A stretch of 64,000 nucleotides of DNA, from NCBI GenBank assembly GCA_903824495.1, contig CAIJXB010000016.1:53112-117111 (forward strand). Reading direction: 5' to 3'. The position numbers and the translations under genes were made by a program. This DNA is from an uncultured Chlamydiae bacterium (GTDB lineage: Bacteria > Chlamydiota > Chlamydiia > Chlamydiales > Rhabdochlamydiaceae). This document shows positions 18,337-27,296 of the stretch, one piece after another (the stretch's first letter is position 1; each line of letters starts with the position of its first letter). The notes below the pieces were generated by a model that ran no database searches, was not told the DNA's origin, and saw only the letters and a program-made list of their open reading frames with translations.

Positions 18337-18840
18337 ATGAAACAAAAAAATACAATGCGCAAAACAGAAGAATTTGACTCTGAATTTGAAGAGAAGGTCC
18401 TTTATATTAACCGTTGCTCTACAGCGACAAAAGGGGGAAGAAAATTTAGCTTCTCTGCTTTAATTCTTGTTGGAGATGGTCAAGGTCATATCGGTTTTGG
18501 ATTTGCTAAAGCAAATGAAGTTTCCGATGCGATCAGAAAAGGAACAGAAGCTGCAAAGAAGAGTGTTCTCTCTTTTGAGATTGAAGGAACCACAATTCCC
18601 CACGAGATTGTTGTTGAATGGGATGGTGCTAGAGTTCTTTTAAGACCCGCTCCTGAAGGTACCGGAGTTATTGCCGGATCTAAAGTGCGATCTGTTCTTG
18701 AACTAGGTGGCGTAAAAGACGTTGTGGCGAAAAGCTTTGGATCTAGCAATCCATTGAATCAGGTGAGAGCGACAATTAAAGCATTGTCTTCTCTTAAAAA
18801 TAGAAGCAGCACACTTAAAAAACGTAGTGGAGAGGTTTAA
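18337..18840 (+). CDS. rpsE: 30S ribosomal protein S5
   Basis: 167 residues. The S5 core GRKFSFSALILVGDGQGHIG and GFAKANEVSDAIRKGTEAAK are conserved, followed by the TGVIAGSKVRSVLELGGVKD segment. rpmD (L30) does not follow; rplO starts two bases after the stop, consistent with its absence in chlamydiae. Confidence 0.97.
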   Translation: MKQKNTMRKTEEFDSEFEEKVLYINRCSTATKGGRKFSFSALILVGDGQGHIGFGFAKANEVSDAIRKGTEAAKKSVLSFEIEGTTIPHEIVVEWDGARVLLRPAPEGTGVIAGSKVRSVLELGGVKDVVAKSFGSSNPLNQVRATIKALSSLKNRSSTLKKRSGEV

Positions 18841-18842
18841 TA

Positions 18843-19295
18843 ATGTTGTCTTTGTCAACACTACAAAATACACATAGAGCTTTTAAGAAAACGCAACGAG
18901 TAGGTCGAGGAAATGGTTCCGGGCGCGGTAAGACGTGCTGCCGTGGTGCCAAGGGAGACAAGGCTCGTTCTGGTTATAAAAGGCACTTTGGTCGAGAAGG
19001 GGGACAACTTCCTCTTTACAGAAGAATTCCTCGTAGAGGATTTACCAACGGTCGATTTAAGTCTAAAGTTTTTAGCTTAAATCTCTGCGAAATTGATAGA
19101 CTTTTTAACGATGGTGATAAAGTTACTTTTGAAACTTTGTACTTGAAGGGTGTTCTCACTCCTAAGTACACAGGTGGATTTAAAGTACTATCTCAAGGCG
19201 AGCTCACTAAGAAAGTAGAGATCCATGCTCAATGCATGTCTCAAGCTGCCCAAGATAAACTGTCTGCAAAAGGCATCTCTTTTAGTATAGTTTAG
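18843..19295 (+). CDS. rplO: 50S ribosomal protein L15
   Basis: 150 residues. The Gly/Arg-rich RVGRGNGSGRGKTCCRGAKG segment and GGQLPLYRRIPRRGFTN are L15 signatures. Two Cys in the Gly-rich loop are a minor peculiarity. 50 bases before secY. Confidence 0.95.
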   Translation: MLSLSTLQNTHRAFKKTQRVGRGNGSGRGKTCCRGAKGDKARSGYKRHFGREGGQLPLYRRIPRRGFTNGRFKSKVFSLNLCEIDRLFNDGDKVTFETLYLKGVLTPKYTGGFKVLSQGELTKKVEIHAQCMSQAAQDKLSAKGISFSIV

Positions 19296-19345
19296 AGAAT
19301 CAAAATAACTCTATTGCTTAAATAGACTCTCAACGGAAATCGATT

Positions 19346-20719
19346 ATGATCGAAGGTTTAAGAAGACTTTTTTCTGTTCCTGAATTGAAGGGTAAAATTA
19401 TTTTTACCCTCCTAGTGCTAGCTGTATGTAGAATTGGTGCCTATGTTCCTGTTCCCGGGATCAATGGTGCTGTAGCAATAGAGTTATTTAAAAGTGTAAC
19501 GGGAGGCGGACAAAACTTATTCCAATTAATGGATGTTTTTTCCGGAGGCGCATTTTCCCAGATGACAGTGTTTGCATTGGGAGTAGGGCCGTATATTTCA
19601 GCTACGATTATCATGCAGCTTATGATGGCACTTGTTCCATCATTGCAAAGAGAAATCAAAGAAAATAGTGAAATGGGCAAAAGAAAGATGGGCAAGTGGA
19701 TACGTATTGCCACAATCATCTTAGCTTTTTTTCAGGCTGGACTTTACGCAAAGTATGCCTATCACTTGAATTTATCGAATCCAGGGATCATTGTTCACGG
19801 GATTTCGGATCAGTTGGTTTTTGGTATTCCTTTGTTGTTTTACGCAATTGTCATGTTTACCATGACAGCTGGAACAGTCCTTTTGATGTGGCTTGGAGAG
19901 CAGATTTCAGAAAGAGGGATCGGGAACGGAATAAGCCTGATCATCACTTTAGGAATCCTTTCTTCAGTGCCTAGAACTCTAGGTTCCATCATTAGACAGC
20001 TTAACATAGATTCACAAGAACCTGGGCAGCTTTCTTTTAGCTCCTTGATTGTGCTATGTGGCGTGTTTGTGTTGATTATTGTCGGGACTATCCTGATCAT
20101 TCAAGGTCAGCGAAGAATTCCTCTGCAGTATGCTAGAAGAGTTGTAGGAAGACATGAAGTTCAGGGATCTGGAAGTGCCTATATCCCTTTAAAAATTAAC
20201 TATGCAGGAGTGATTCCGGTCATTTTTGCAAGTGCTTTACTGATGTTTCCAGCGACAATTATTCAGTTCATTGGAAATGGGTCTTGGTTTTCAGGGGTAG
20301 TAAATTCCCTGTCTCCTGGATCAATGTTATATACTATTTTTTACGTGTTGTTGATTTTATTTTTTACATATTTCTGGACGGCAACCCAGTTCCACCCGGA
20401 GCAAATTGCCTCGGATATGAAGAAAAATGGGGCTTTTATTCCTGGGATTCGCCAGGGCAAGCCTACTCAGAGCTATCTTGACGCTACAATGAGTCGGATT
20501 ACGTTTGCGGGGGCTATTTTCTTGGCTTTAATCGCAATCCTACCGACCTTGATAGGGAAGCTGCTCTCGGTGGATCAAAGTATCACATATTTTTTTGGTG
20601 GCACGTCTTTGCTGATCCTTGTGGGAGTCGTTTTAGACACGACAAAACAGATAGAATCTCATCTACTCATGAAGAGATATGATGGTTTTATGAAGAAAGG
20701 CAGAGCTAGAGGTCGTTAA
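19346..20719 (+). CDS. secY: Preprotein translocase subunit SecY
   Basis: A 457-residue channel subunit of the Sec translocon with ten membrane helices. The N-terminus is followed by [21 protein letters not shown], and [20 protein letters not shown] is the helix 2 plug region; the cytosolic loop [12 protein letters not shown] is the SecA/ribosome-binding region. It would export the many signal-peptide proteins seen in this window. adk and rpmJ do not follow; the next gene is rpsM after about 100 bases. Confidence 0.97.
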   Translation: MIEGLRRLFSVPELKGKIIFTLLVLAVCRIGAYVPVPGINGAVAIELFKSVTGGGQNLFQLMDVFSGGAFSQMTVFALGVGPYISATIIMQLMMALVPSLQREIKENSEMGKRKMGKWIRIATIILAFFQAGLYAKYAYHLNLSNPGIIVHGISDQLVFGIPLLFYAIVMFTMTAGTVLLMWLGEQISERGIGNGISLIITLGILSSVPRTLGSIIRQLNIDSQEPGQLSFSSLIVLCGVFVLIIVGTILIIQGQRRIPLQYARRVVGRHEVQGSGSAYIPLKINYAGVIPVIFASALLMFPATIIQFIGNGSWFSGVVNSLSPGSMLYTIFYVLLILFFTYFWTATQFHPEQIASDMKKNGAFIPGIRQGKPTQSYLDATMSRITFAGAIFLALIAILPTLIGKLLSVDQSITYFFGGTSLLILVGVVLDTTKQIESHLLMKRYDGFMKKGRARGR

Positions 20720-20823
20720 ATTTTTTATTTATTAGGGTCTGGACTTACGTTGAACTTGTAATTTAACAGACCATTTGCTAAATTTTGTAGTCATTTAAGA
20801 TAAGAAGAACAGAGGAAAAGAGC

Positions 20824-21192
20824 ATGCCGCGAATTATTGGGATAGATATCCCTGAAAATAAACGTTTAGAGGTCAGTCTCACATATATCTATGGGTTAGG
20901 AAAAAAGCTTTCTCTCGAAGTTATTGATAAGCTAGGATTAGACCCGAATATGAAGGCAAGTGGCTTAAAAGAAGACGACATTGCTAAAATCAATGCTGTA
21001 TTACAGTCTGAATATGTTGTTGAAGGAGACTTGCGTAGACAAGTTCAAAATAACATTAAGAGATTGATCAGTATCCATTCTTACAGAGGCACAAGACACA
21101 GATTAGGATTGCCAGTAAGAGGACAAAGAACGCGTACAAATGCGAGAACTCGTAAGGGTAAGAGAAAAACAGTCGCTAATAAGAAGAAATAA
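20824..21192 (+). CDS. rpsM: 30S ribosomal protein S13
   Basis: 122 residues. [20 protein letters not shown] and the [20 protein letters not shown] signature are clear. S13 contacts the P-site tRNA and L5. An AGAGGAAAAG ribosome site precedes the ATG. An imperfect inverted repeat GGTCTG/CAGACC lies in the gap after secY. Confidence 0.97.
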   Translation: MPRIIGIDIPENKRLEVSLTYIYGLGKKLSLEVIDKLGLDPNMKASGLKEDDIAKINAVLQSEYVVEGDLRRQVQNNIKRLISIHSYRGTRHRLGLPVRGQRTRTNARTRKGKRKTVANKKK

Positions 21193-21211
21193 TTATATAG
21201 GAGTTTAGGCC

Positions 21212-21631
21212 TTGGCTAAACAAGATGCTCAAAAGAAAACAGTCAAAAAACAAACTGTAAAAGTTAGAAAAAAAGTAGCTAGAAACGTCCCAAGTGGAAT
21301 CGTTTTCGTAAAAGCTACATTTAATAATACGATTATTTCCATTACGGATCTAGCGGGGAATGTGCTTTCCTGGGCTTCTGCAGGGAAAGTGAATTTTACC
21401 GGATCTCGCAAATCTTCGGCTTATGCAGCAACAATGGCTGCGCAAGATGCGGCAAATGCAGTCATGGCATTCGGTATGAAAGAAGTAGAAATAAATTTAT
21501 CTGGTCCCGGAGCTGGCAGAGAATCTGCTGTGCGTGGAATTCAAAGTTCAGGTCTTAATATTACGATCATTCGTGATAAGACGCCTGTTCCCCACAACGG
21601 ATGCCGCCCAAGAAAAAGAAGAAGAGTATAA
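21212..21631 (+). CDS. rpsK: 30S ribosomal protein S11
   Basis: 139 residues with a basic extension (KKTVKKQTVKVRKKVARNV) before the S11 core GIVFVKATFNNTIISITD. The C-terminus DKTPVPHNGCRPRKRRRV is the S11 signature. The TTG start fits AGGAG at 21199-21203; no ATG is available upstream. Confidence 0.96.
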   Translation: MAKQDAQKKTVKKQTVKVRKKVARNVPSGIVFVKATFNNTIISITDLAGNVLSWASAGKVNFTGSRKSSAYAATMAAQDAANAVMAFGMKEVEINLSGPGAGRESAVRGIQSSGLNITIIRDKTPVPHNGCRPRKRRRV

Positions 21632-21670
21632 TCTCTTTTTTTATACTAAATTTCGATAGGAGAATCAGTC

Positions 21671-22771
21671 ATGGCAGTTGTTTATGGCAATTTTGAGTTG
21701 CCAAGTAAGATTAAAGTGGATGAGTCTGCAAGAAAAGAAAATTTTGCAAGATTCATTGCTGAAGCTTTTGAAAGAGGGTTTGGACATACTTTAGGGAACG
21801 CTCTTAGAAGGATTATGCTCACTAGTTTAGAAGCCCCAGCTATTATTTCTGTTAAGATTGAAGGGGTCTCTCACGAGTATATGGCAGTTGAGGGAATCAT
21901 AGAAGATGTCACCTACATCGTGCTCAATCTGAAAGGTGCTCTTTTAAGAAAATTGCCTTCAGATGAAGAATCAGGTTCTAGAGAGCCTAAAACAGTATCT
22001 AAAGTTTTAGACATCACTCCAGAAATGATTGAGAAGGGGAATGGTCAGTACATAGTAACTTTAAAAGATCTCATGGGAAATTCTTCTTTTGAGCTCGTCA
22101 ATCCTGAGCTGAAGATCTTTACTGTAACAAAGCCAATGACTCGTAGAGTGGATCTAAAAGTAGCTATAGGAAGAGGGTATGTGCCTTCTGAAAGACATAT
22201 GATTGCCGATAAGGTGTCAGATGAGATCATCATTGACTCTGCTTTTTCTCCTGTAAGACATGTGAACTACTACGTAGAAAATACAAGAGTTGGACAAGAT
22301 ACAGATTATGATCGTCTGATCTTAGAAGTGACAACGGATGGAAGAGTAACTCCGGAAGAAGGTTTAACGTTTGCAACTCAAATCGGTGTTTTGCATTTTC
22401 AGATTTTTGATCAATTGAAAATGCATTCTCTCACTTTCGATAAAGGTGAGTCAGAAGTGAATACAGATAGAGATGCGTTACTACAAAAACTCTCTTTAAA
22501 AATTAACGAAATTGAGCTTTCTGTGAGATCGACGAACTGTCTGTCTGGCGCTAACATAGATACAATTGCTGAGCTAGTTATCATGCCAGAAATTGAAATG
22601 CTCAAATTTAGAAACTTCGGAAAGAAGTCTCTTAACGAAATTAAATCGAAACTAGAAGAGATGGGACTACACTTAGGTATGGACCTTGCTAGGATCGGTA
22701 TTACAAGAGACAACGTCAAAGAAGTGATACAGGATTATTTAAATCAAAAAGCAGGAATTGAAACTGTATGA
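21671..22771 (+). CDS. rpoA: RNA polymerase alpha subunit
   Basis: 366 residues. The N-terminal assembly domain includes [20 protein letters not shown]; the C-terminal domain (about 280-350) includes [18 protein letters not shown] and contacts UP elements and activators. Expected order rpsK-rpoA-rplQ without rpsD between. Its TGA overlaps the rplQ ATG (ATGA). Confidence 0.97.
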   Translation: MAVVYGNFELPSKIKVDESARKENFARFIAEAFERGFGHTLGNALRRIMLTSLEAPAIISVKIEGVSHEYMAVEGIIEDVTYIVLNLKGALLRKLPSDEESGSREPKTVSKVLDITPEMIEKGNGQYIVTLKDLMGNSSFELVNPELKIFTVTKPMTRRVDLKVAIGRGYVPSERHMIADKVSDEIIIDSAFSPVRHVNYYVENTRVGQDTDYDRLILEVTTDGRVTPEEGLTFATQIGVLHFQIFDQLKMHSLTFDKGESEVNTDRDALLQKLSLKINEIELSVRSTNCLSGANIDTIAELVIMPEIEMLKFRNFGKKSLNEIKSKLEEMGLHLGMDLARIGITRDNVKEVIQDYLNQKAGIETV

Positions 22772-23199
22772 GACATAGAAAGCACACCTTTAAAATAGGT
22801 CGTACCGGCTCGCATAACAGATGTTTGATTGCGAACATGCTAAAATCATTGGTTGAGCATGAGCGTATTGAAACAACTATTACAAAAGCAAAAGAGCTGA
22901 GAAGGCACGCAGATCGTTTGGTCACGCTTGCAAAGAAGAATACTCTTGCGACAAGAAGACTCGCGATTGCTAGAATGATGATCCGCTTCAATACTCTTAC
23001 TCCTAAAGAGGCAAGAGAAGTGAAGGAAGATAAAAATACTCAATCTTATAACGGCGATAGAATCGTAGTTGGAAAGCTCTTTACAGATCTTGCTACTCGT
23101 TTTGCAGCTCGTAATGGTGGGTATACTAGGATTATTAAAACAGGACAAAGAGTTGGTGATAACGCAAGCATGTGTTTCATCGAGTTTTTGCCAGAGTAA
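22768..23199 (+). CDS. rplQ: 50S ribosomal protein L17
   Basis: 143 residues. [40 protein letters not shown] and the [20 protein letters not shown] end are L17 signatures. Last gene of the cluster, coupled to rpoA by a four-base overlap and followed by a strong terminator. Confidence 0.97.
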   Translation: MRHRKHTFKIGRTGSHNRCLIANMLKSLVEHERIETTITKAKELRRHADRLVTLAKKNTLATRRLAIARMMIRFNTLTPKEAREVKEDKNTQSYNGDRIVVGKLFTDLATRFAARNGGYTRIIKTGQRVGDNASMCFIEFLPE

Positions 23200-23222
23200 A
23201 TTCTCCTTTGACTTATTAAATG

Positions 23223-23257
23223 AAAAAATCGCTCTCAGACCGGGAGCGATTTTTTTG
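23223..23257 (+). terminator. Intrinsic terminator of the ribosomal/rpoA cluster
   Basis: AAAAAATCGCTCTC pairs with GGGAGCGATTTTTT around a five-base loop (AGACC), followed by further T. The A-tract on the left arm would also allow some function in the other direction. Confidence 0.9.
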
Positions 23258-23302
23258 CTTTTTGGGTCTTAAAAAAACGTTAGATTGAACCTTTTTTCGA
23301 TC

Positions 23303-23331
23303 TTTACTTTCTTAAAAAAGTCGTTTATGAT
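23303..23331 (+). promoter_or_regulatory. Candidate promoter for gap
   Basis: TTTACT (23303-23308), 17 bases, TATGAT (23326-23331). Predicted start near 23338, about 47 bases before the ATG. Hexamers and spacing are identical to the promoter candidate at 7963-7991. Confidence 0.5.
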
Positions 23332-23384
23332 GATGGCTGTTCGAGGATCCTTTCGGATGTCTTCGGCGGGCTTAGGAGAAGGGT

Positions 23385-24401
23385 ATGGCGATTAAGGTTT
23401 TTATCAATGGATTTGGAAGGATCGGACGGCTCGCTTTTAGAGCAATAGCTGAAAATCATAGCAGCTCCGATATCGAAATTGTCGCTATCAATGATTTAGT
23501 CCCCCCAGACAATCTAGCTTACCTGCTCAAGTATGATTCAGTTCATGGCAGGAGCTCTCTTGATATTTCCTCTGATAGTAATCATTTGATTGTAAATGGA
23601 AAGAAGATCAAAGTGTTTTCGGAGAAAGACCCGAAAGCTTTGCGCTTAGCTGAATTAGACGTGGATTTTGCTATTGAATCTACCGGGAGATTTACAGATC
23701 CGGAAGATGCACAAAAGCTCCTGCAAGCAGGAGCTAAAAGAGTTATAATTACTGCTCCGGCCAAAGGAGATGTGCCGACATTTGTTATGGGAGTGAACGA
23801 GGAGAAATTCAATCCAACTAAGGATTTTATTGTTTCGAACGCTTCTTGTACGACAAATTGCCTGGCACCTCTTGCCAAAGTTTTAGTAGAAAACTTTGGA
23901 ATAGAAGAAGGGCTTATGACAACCATTCATTCTTTGACATCGAGCCAACCTACAGTAGATGGTCCTTCAAAGAAGGATTGGAGAGGAGGAAGGGCGGCTG
24001 GTATGAACCTGATCCCTTCTACGACAGGAGCTGCAAAGGCTGTGGGCCTTTGTTTGCCAGAATTAAAAGGAAAGTTAACCGGAATGGCTTTTCGCGTTCC
24101 GACTTCTGATGTATCTGCAGTTGATTTGACAGTACGTCTTTCAAGAGATACATCATATGAAGAGATCTGCTCTTGTTTAAAAAAAGCTTCAGAGACCCAT
24201 TTAAAGGGGATTTTGGAGTTTTGTGAAGAAGAGCTTGTCTCAAGTGATTTTATAGGAGCTACGGCGTCTTGCATTTTTGATAAGAAGGCCGGAATCTCTT
24301 TAAACGCTCGCTTTTATAAGTTCATCGCTTGGTATGATAACGAGGTGGGATATTCCCATCGAGTGATCGACCTGATGAAATACATGGCGAGTAGGATGTA
24401 A
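23385..24401 (+). CDS. gap: Glyceraldehyde-3-phosphate dehydrogenase
   Basis: 338 residues. Glycolytic enzyme oxidising glyceraldehyde-3-phosphate with NAD and phosphate. The NAD-binding [14 protein letters not shown] is at 7-20, the active-site cysteine is C155 in [12 protein letters not shown], and [12 protein letters not shown] is near the C-terminus. GGAG lies upstream of the ATG. gap next to rplQ is also the C. trachomatis arrangement (CT505/CT506, from memory). Confidence 0.96.
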   Translation: MAIKVFINGFGRIGRLAFRAIAENHSSSDIEIVAINDLVPPDNLAYLLKYDSVHGRSSLDISSDSNHLIVNGKKIKVFSEKDPKALRLAELDVDFAIESTGRFTDPEDAQKLLQAGAKRVIITAPAKGDVPTFVMGVNEEKFNPTKDFIVSNASCTTNCLAPLAKVLVENFGIEEGLMTTIHSLTSSQPTVDGPSKKDWRGGRAAGMNLIPSTTGAAKAVGLCLPELKGKLTGMAFRVPTSDVSAVDLTVRLSRDTSYEEICSCLKKASETHLKGILEFCEEELVSSDFIGATASCIFDKKAGISLNARFYKFIAWYDNEVGYSHRVIDLMKYMASRM

Positions 24402-24468
24402 TTTTTTCATGCAAGAGGATAACTACTTGTGCCTTGCATTAACTCAATTAAAAAAATGGATGTGACCT

Positions 24469-25218
24469 GTGAATTTTACCCGCGAACCTATTATAGAGAC
24501 AATCGTGTCCCCGAAGGACGGATATAAACTGTGTATCAGAAATAGCAAACTACCGGGAGCTGAAGAGCTTGTGGTTGATGCTGTAGAAGTTGTTTCTTTT
24601 GGAAATTCCCTCTTTTTTAGAGGGCAAGAAAGACCTAAGCCTTTTCTTGTTCCAGTATCGGACTATGAAATTTTTGAAGTGAAAGAAACTCGCGTTGTAC
24701 TCAAAAATATCGCGCATGATCGAAATATCAAGATTGGAGGAGGTCGTGAGGCATCTTTGAAATCCAATAAAGAGCATTCGGTCGAGAGAAAAGAAGAAGC
24801 CATAGAAGAAGTTAAAGAAGCAGACGCTCTAGCACCTGCCAGTGAAGCTTCTACAGAGCCTAAAAACGATCGCAAAAGAGATCGTAGAAGAAGCCGTAGA
24901 CGCAGACTTGCAGCAGAAAAAAGAGGCACTAACGAGCCAGGTCAAGGCGGAGAGCAATCTTCTGGTGACCAATCAGAAGACGGTGATGATGAAGTAGGAG
25001 AGCCAAAACCTATTCCTGTATTCACACACCTACTACCTCCTCCACCAGTTCTTATATCCGAGAGATTAAGTCAGCTCAGAAATAAAGAAATGGCAGAAGC
25101 AGCTGCGGCGGGACTTGCCCTTGAAGGGGAAGTAAAAGAGACTTTCATGGAAGAAGTAGATCCTTCTGAAATGCACAAAGTCACTCTCGACGAAGATGAC
25201 GAAGATTTCAACTTTTAA
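24469..25218 (+). CDS. Conserved chlamydial hypothetical protein with Arg-rich and acidic tracts
   Basis: 249 residues, GTG start; an in-frame stop six bases earlier rules out extension. Residues 1-85 look like a compact, strand-rich domain (REPIIETIVSPKDGYKL at the start). The rest is low complexity: an acidic stretch at about 105-125, a strongly basic KRDRRRSRRRRL cluster near 140-151, a Gly/Gln/Asp region, a PPPPV stretch and an acidic C-terminus. The basic tract could bind nucleic acid. It occupies the position after gap held by CT504 in C. trachomatis (memory). No domain is recognised, so no function is assigned. Confidence 0.6.
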   Translation: MNFTREPIIETIVSPKDGYKLCIRNSKLPGAEELVVDAVEVVSFGNSLFFRGQERPKPFLVPVSDYEIFEVKETRVVLKNIAHDRNIKIGGGREASLKSNKEHSVERKEEAIEEVKEADALAPASEASTEPKNDRKRDRRRSRRRRLAAEKRGTNEPGQGGEQSSGDQSEDGDDEVGEPKPIPVFTHLLPPPPVLISERLSQLRNKEMAEAAAAGLALEGEVKETFMEEVDPSEMHKVTLDEDDEDFNF

Positions 25219-25282
25219 GAGTTGTTTTTTAATCAACTAATTCATAAACTCTTTGAGAAACACAGCCTTCTCTTAGAGTTTT

Positions 25283-25365
25283 GCTCGGATGGTGGAATGG
25301 TAGACACTGGAGACTTAAAATCTCCTGGGAGCAATCCCGTGCAGGTTCGACTCCTGTTCCGAGCA
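25283..25365 (+). tRNA. tRNA-Leu (anticodon UAA)
   Basis: The acceptor stem GCTCGGA pairs with TCCGAGC (25358-25364), discriminator A at 25365, CCA not encoded. The anticodon stem GGAGA/TCTCC encloses the loop CTTAAAA with anticodon TAA at 25316-25318. A long variable arm (GGGAGCAATCCC) marks a class II leucine tRNA, and the T arm GCAGGTTCGACTCCTGT is standard. It marks the left edge of the accessory region. Confidence 0.95.
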
Positions 25366-25390
25366 ACTTTCATGACGAATCAATATAGGC

Positions 25391-25415
25391 CCACTATTTA
25401 GTGGTGGTCTTTTTG
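25391..25415 (+). terminator. Probable terminator downstream of tRNA-Leu
   Basis: CCACT, loop ATTT, AGTGG, then TGGTCTTTTTG. Short but positioned between the tRNA and a convergent gene, so it may act on both. Confidence 0.45.
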
Positions 25416-25462
25416 AGTGGAGAATCAGTTCCATTAAAGAATCCTAATCTTTTTAAATGATC

Positions 25463-26146
25463 TTACTTAGTTGGAGAGGATTCTACTTCGAGACATGATC
25501 TTACTTCCTTATAGATCTTGATTACATCCTCAATTATTTCGAACTGTTCAGTGCCTTTGATAAGGCTCTTTTGGGCATTTTGCTGCTTCTCTATTTTTTC
25601 ATCGATCAAAACTATTCCTTCTTTAGCAACAAATGGGTGGTTTTTTGCGGTTTCTTTAAGTTTGTTTTTTAGTTCGTCGATTTTCTTAGGAGAGAAGTCT
25701 TTATATAGACTACGTACAAGATTCTCAATACGTGAACGATAAGGTGCAGTTGTTGCATCGGATAGCCGATGGCTTAACTCATCGATTTGACGGCTCATTT
25801 TCTTAGCTGCAATATCATGGATTGCATCAGATGTTTCGTCTGGGATCTCTTTGGAAAGAGATGAATCGAGAAAGTCTTGTAGGGGGTTGAACACCTCTTG
25901 AAGGGTTGAAGAGAAGCTAGAAACTCTTTCTAACATTGAAGGTGTTTCATCCATGTTGAGATAAACATCATCAGAAATAGGCTTTTTTGACGGAAGAGAG
26001 ATCTGGGAGAAGATCTTAAATGTTCTTTCTCTAATAGCTGAAACAGTTTTTTGAACTATAGAAGAAAGAGGCTCTCGAGGAGTTGATGGTTCTTCCATTT
26101 TGTTGTATTGGGTTGTGAAATTGTCTGAGTTAAAATCGATGGACAT
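25463..26146 (-). CDS. Hypothetical helical protein
   Basis: 227 residues, not recognised. The N-terminal 60 residues are polar and Ser/Thr/Pro-rich without a signal peptide, the rest is predicted helical and highly charged, with possible coiled coils at about 120-150 (KKMSRQIDELSHRLSDA) and 158-195. AAGGA lies about eleven bases upstream of the ATG. A disordered polar N-terminus plus helical body, in an accessory region, is compatible with a type III secreted effector, but nothing here proves that. Confidence 0.55.
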   Translation of the reverse strand: MSIDFNSDNFTTQYNKMEEPSTPREPLSSIVQKTVSAIRERTFKIFSQISLPSKKPISDDVYLNMDETPSMLERVSSFSSTLQEVFNPLQDFLDSSLSKEIPDETSDAIHDIAAKKMSRQIDELSHRLSDATTAPYRSRIENLVRSLYKDFSPKKIDELKNKLKETAKNHPFVAKEGIVLIDEKIEKQQNAQKSLIKGTEQFEIIEDVIKIYKEVRSCLEVESSPTK

Positions 26147-26258
26147 ATGTTTATTTCCTTGGTTTTTATTATTAAAGTAATAGTTATATTATATAGTAAT
26201 TTTTGATTTATTTCAACTTAAATTTTTAATTAACTATTGTTCTTAAGTGTCTTATGGG

Positions 26259-26326
26259 GAGGTGTTTAGCTTAAATTAGGAGGTGTTTGTAAGTTGTAGG
26301 GGTAAGCTCCTGGAATTGAGGTGTTT
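26259..26326 (+). repeat. Three direct repeats GAGGTGTTT in the leader region
   Basis: GAGGTGTTT occurs at 26259-26267, 26280-26288 and 26318-26326, the first two 21 bases apart. They sit in the AT-rich 242-base gap before the exported methyltransferase gene. The third overlaps a weak promoter candidate (TTGAGG at 26316, 17 bases, TAGATT at 26339). A fourth copy overlaps the ribosome site of the cytidylyltransferase gene at 58994-59002. Possibly operator repeats; no regulator is known. Confidence 0.35.
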
Positions 26327-26388
26327 TTGTTTTTTTTCTAGATTAATTTTTTTGTCGTCCTTACCATTCAACGTTAAAAGGCCTACCT

Positions 26389-27210
26389 ATGAAAAAAAAT
26401 AAATTCTTCAGATTCCTATCCGTTATCTTTATGTTCCCATGGTTTTCTTTTGCAGATTCTCCTCCTCCTAAAATCAATACAGCAAGGGTTCTTCTATCGA
26501 AACTTCGAGGCGGGGACTACGCTCATGCAGGAGATAGAGAAGCTATTGATCTTGTCATTCAAAAAGCCATAAAACTATCTCCTGAAATTATACAGGGCAA
26601 CTCTCTAGATGTTGGTAGTGGTTTTGGAGGGACTGCAAATGATCTTTATGCCTATGGCTTTCATCATATCTATGGAATCGATATTGATGAAGCGGCAGTT
26701 GCTTATGCACAAAAAAACTACCCTCGTGTCAACTTCCTCACATCTGATGCTAAAAATGTGACAGCTGTTTTTGAACCGAAATTTTTCTCTTTTATCTACC
26801 TATTCAATGTGATGTATGCAATCGAAGACAAAAAGGGGACTTTGCAATCTCTAAATACAGTTGCAAAGCCAGGTGCTATTTTGGCTGTCTTTGATTATAG
26901 CGATAAGGGAAAAGGTTTTCCTCTCATGGACTTAGCTGGAAAACCAATCTATCCGATTGTAACCACAACGTTTCAGAGTGATTTGATAGATGCGGGATGG
27001 GAAGTACTAGAAATCATGGATCTATCGGATGCATACATTACTTGGTATGAAAACTTACTTAATACACTCTCAAAAGAAAAAGATGTGCTTGCTCGAGACT
27101 TTTCTAAAGAAGACATAGACAAGGTCGAAATGATCTTTGGTACGATGTTGAAGTGGCTTCAGGATGGCTCTCTTGGAGGTTCTCTCATTTTTGCTGAAAA
27201 AAGAAATTAA
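26389..27210 (+). CDS. Exported class I SAM-dependent methyltransferase, phosphobase-methyltransferase-like
   Basis: 273 residues. Residues 1-22 are a Sec signal peptide ending FSFA before DSPPP. The mature part is a Rossmann methyltransferase: motif I LDVGSGFGG (73-81), motif II GIDID (96-100), motif III region FLTSDAKNV, and a core strand ending AVFDYSDKG (164-173). The motif I form, the DY after the motif-V strand and the late DLSDAY (211-216) resemble phosphoethanolamine N-methyltransferases, which make phosphocholine; this is a family-level resemblance, not proof of substrate. Methyltransferases are normally cytosolic because they need SAM, so the signal peptide is odd. It lies directly upstream of the two-partner secretion pair. 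AAAAGG lies seven bases before the ATG. Confidence 0.7.
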   Translation: MKKNKFFRFLSVIFMFPWFSFADSPPPKINTARVLLSKLRGGDYAHAGDREAIDLVIQKAIKLSPEIIQGNSLDVGSGFGGTANDLYAYGFHHIYGIDIDEAAVAYAQKNYPRVNFLTSDAKNVTAVFEPKFFSFIYLFNVMYAIEDKKGTLQSLNTVAKPGAILAVFDYSDKGKGFPLMDLAGKPIYPIVTTTFQSDLIDAGWEVLEIMDLSDAYITWYENLLNTLSKEKDVLARDFSKEDIDKVEMIFGTMLKWLQDGSLGGSLIFAEKRN

Positions 27211-27296
27211 AATAATTTTTCTAGTAAAATTGCCTGCTTTAATGAATAGTATTGAATTTAGGCTTTTGATTTCCTTTTTCAGTTAGGAGCTATAGT

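Noticed and set aside
10728..23199. Missing rpsJ, rpsN, rpmD, rpmJ, adk and infA in the ribosomal cluster
   Set aside because: This matches the known chlamydial arrangement, where these genes are elsewhere or, for rpmD, absent; it is not a deletion peculiar to this genome.
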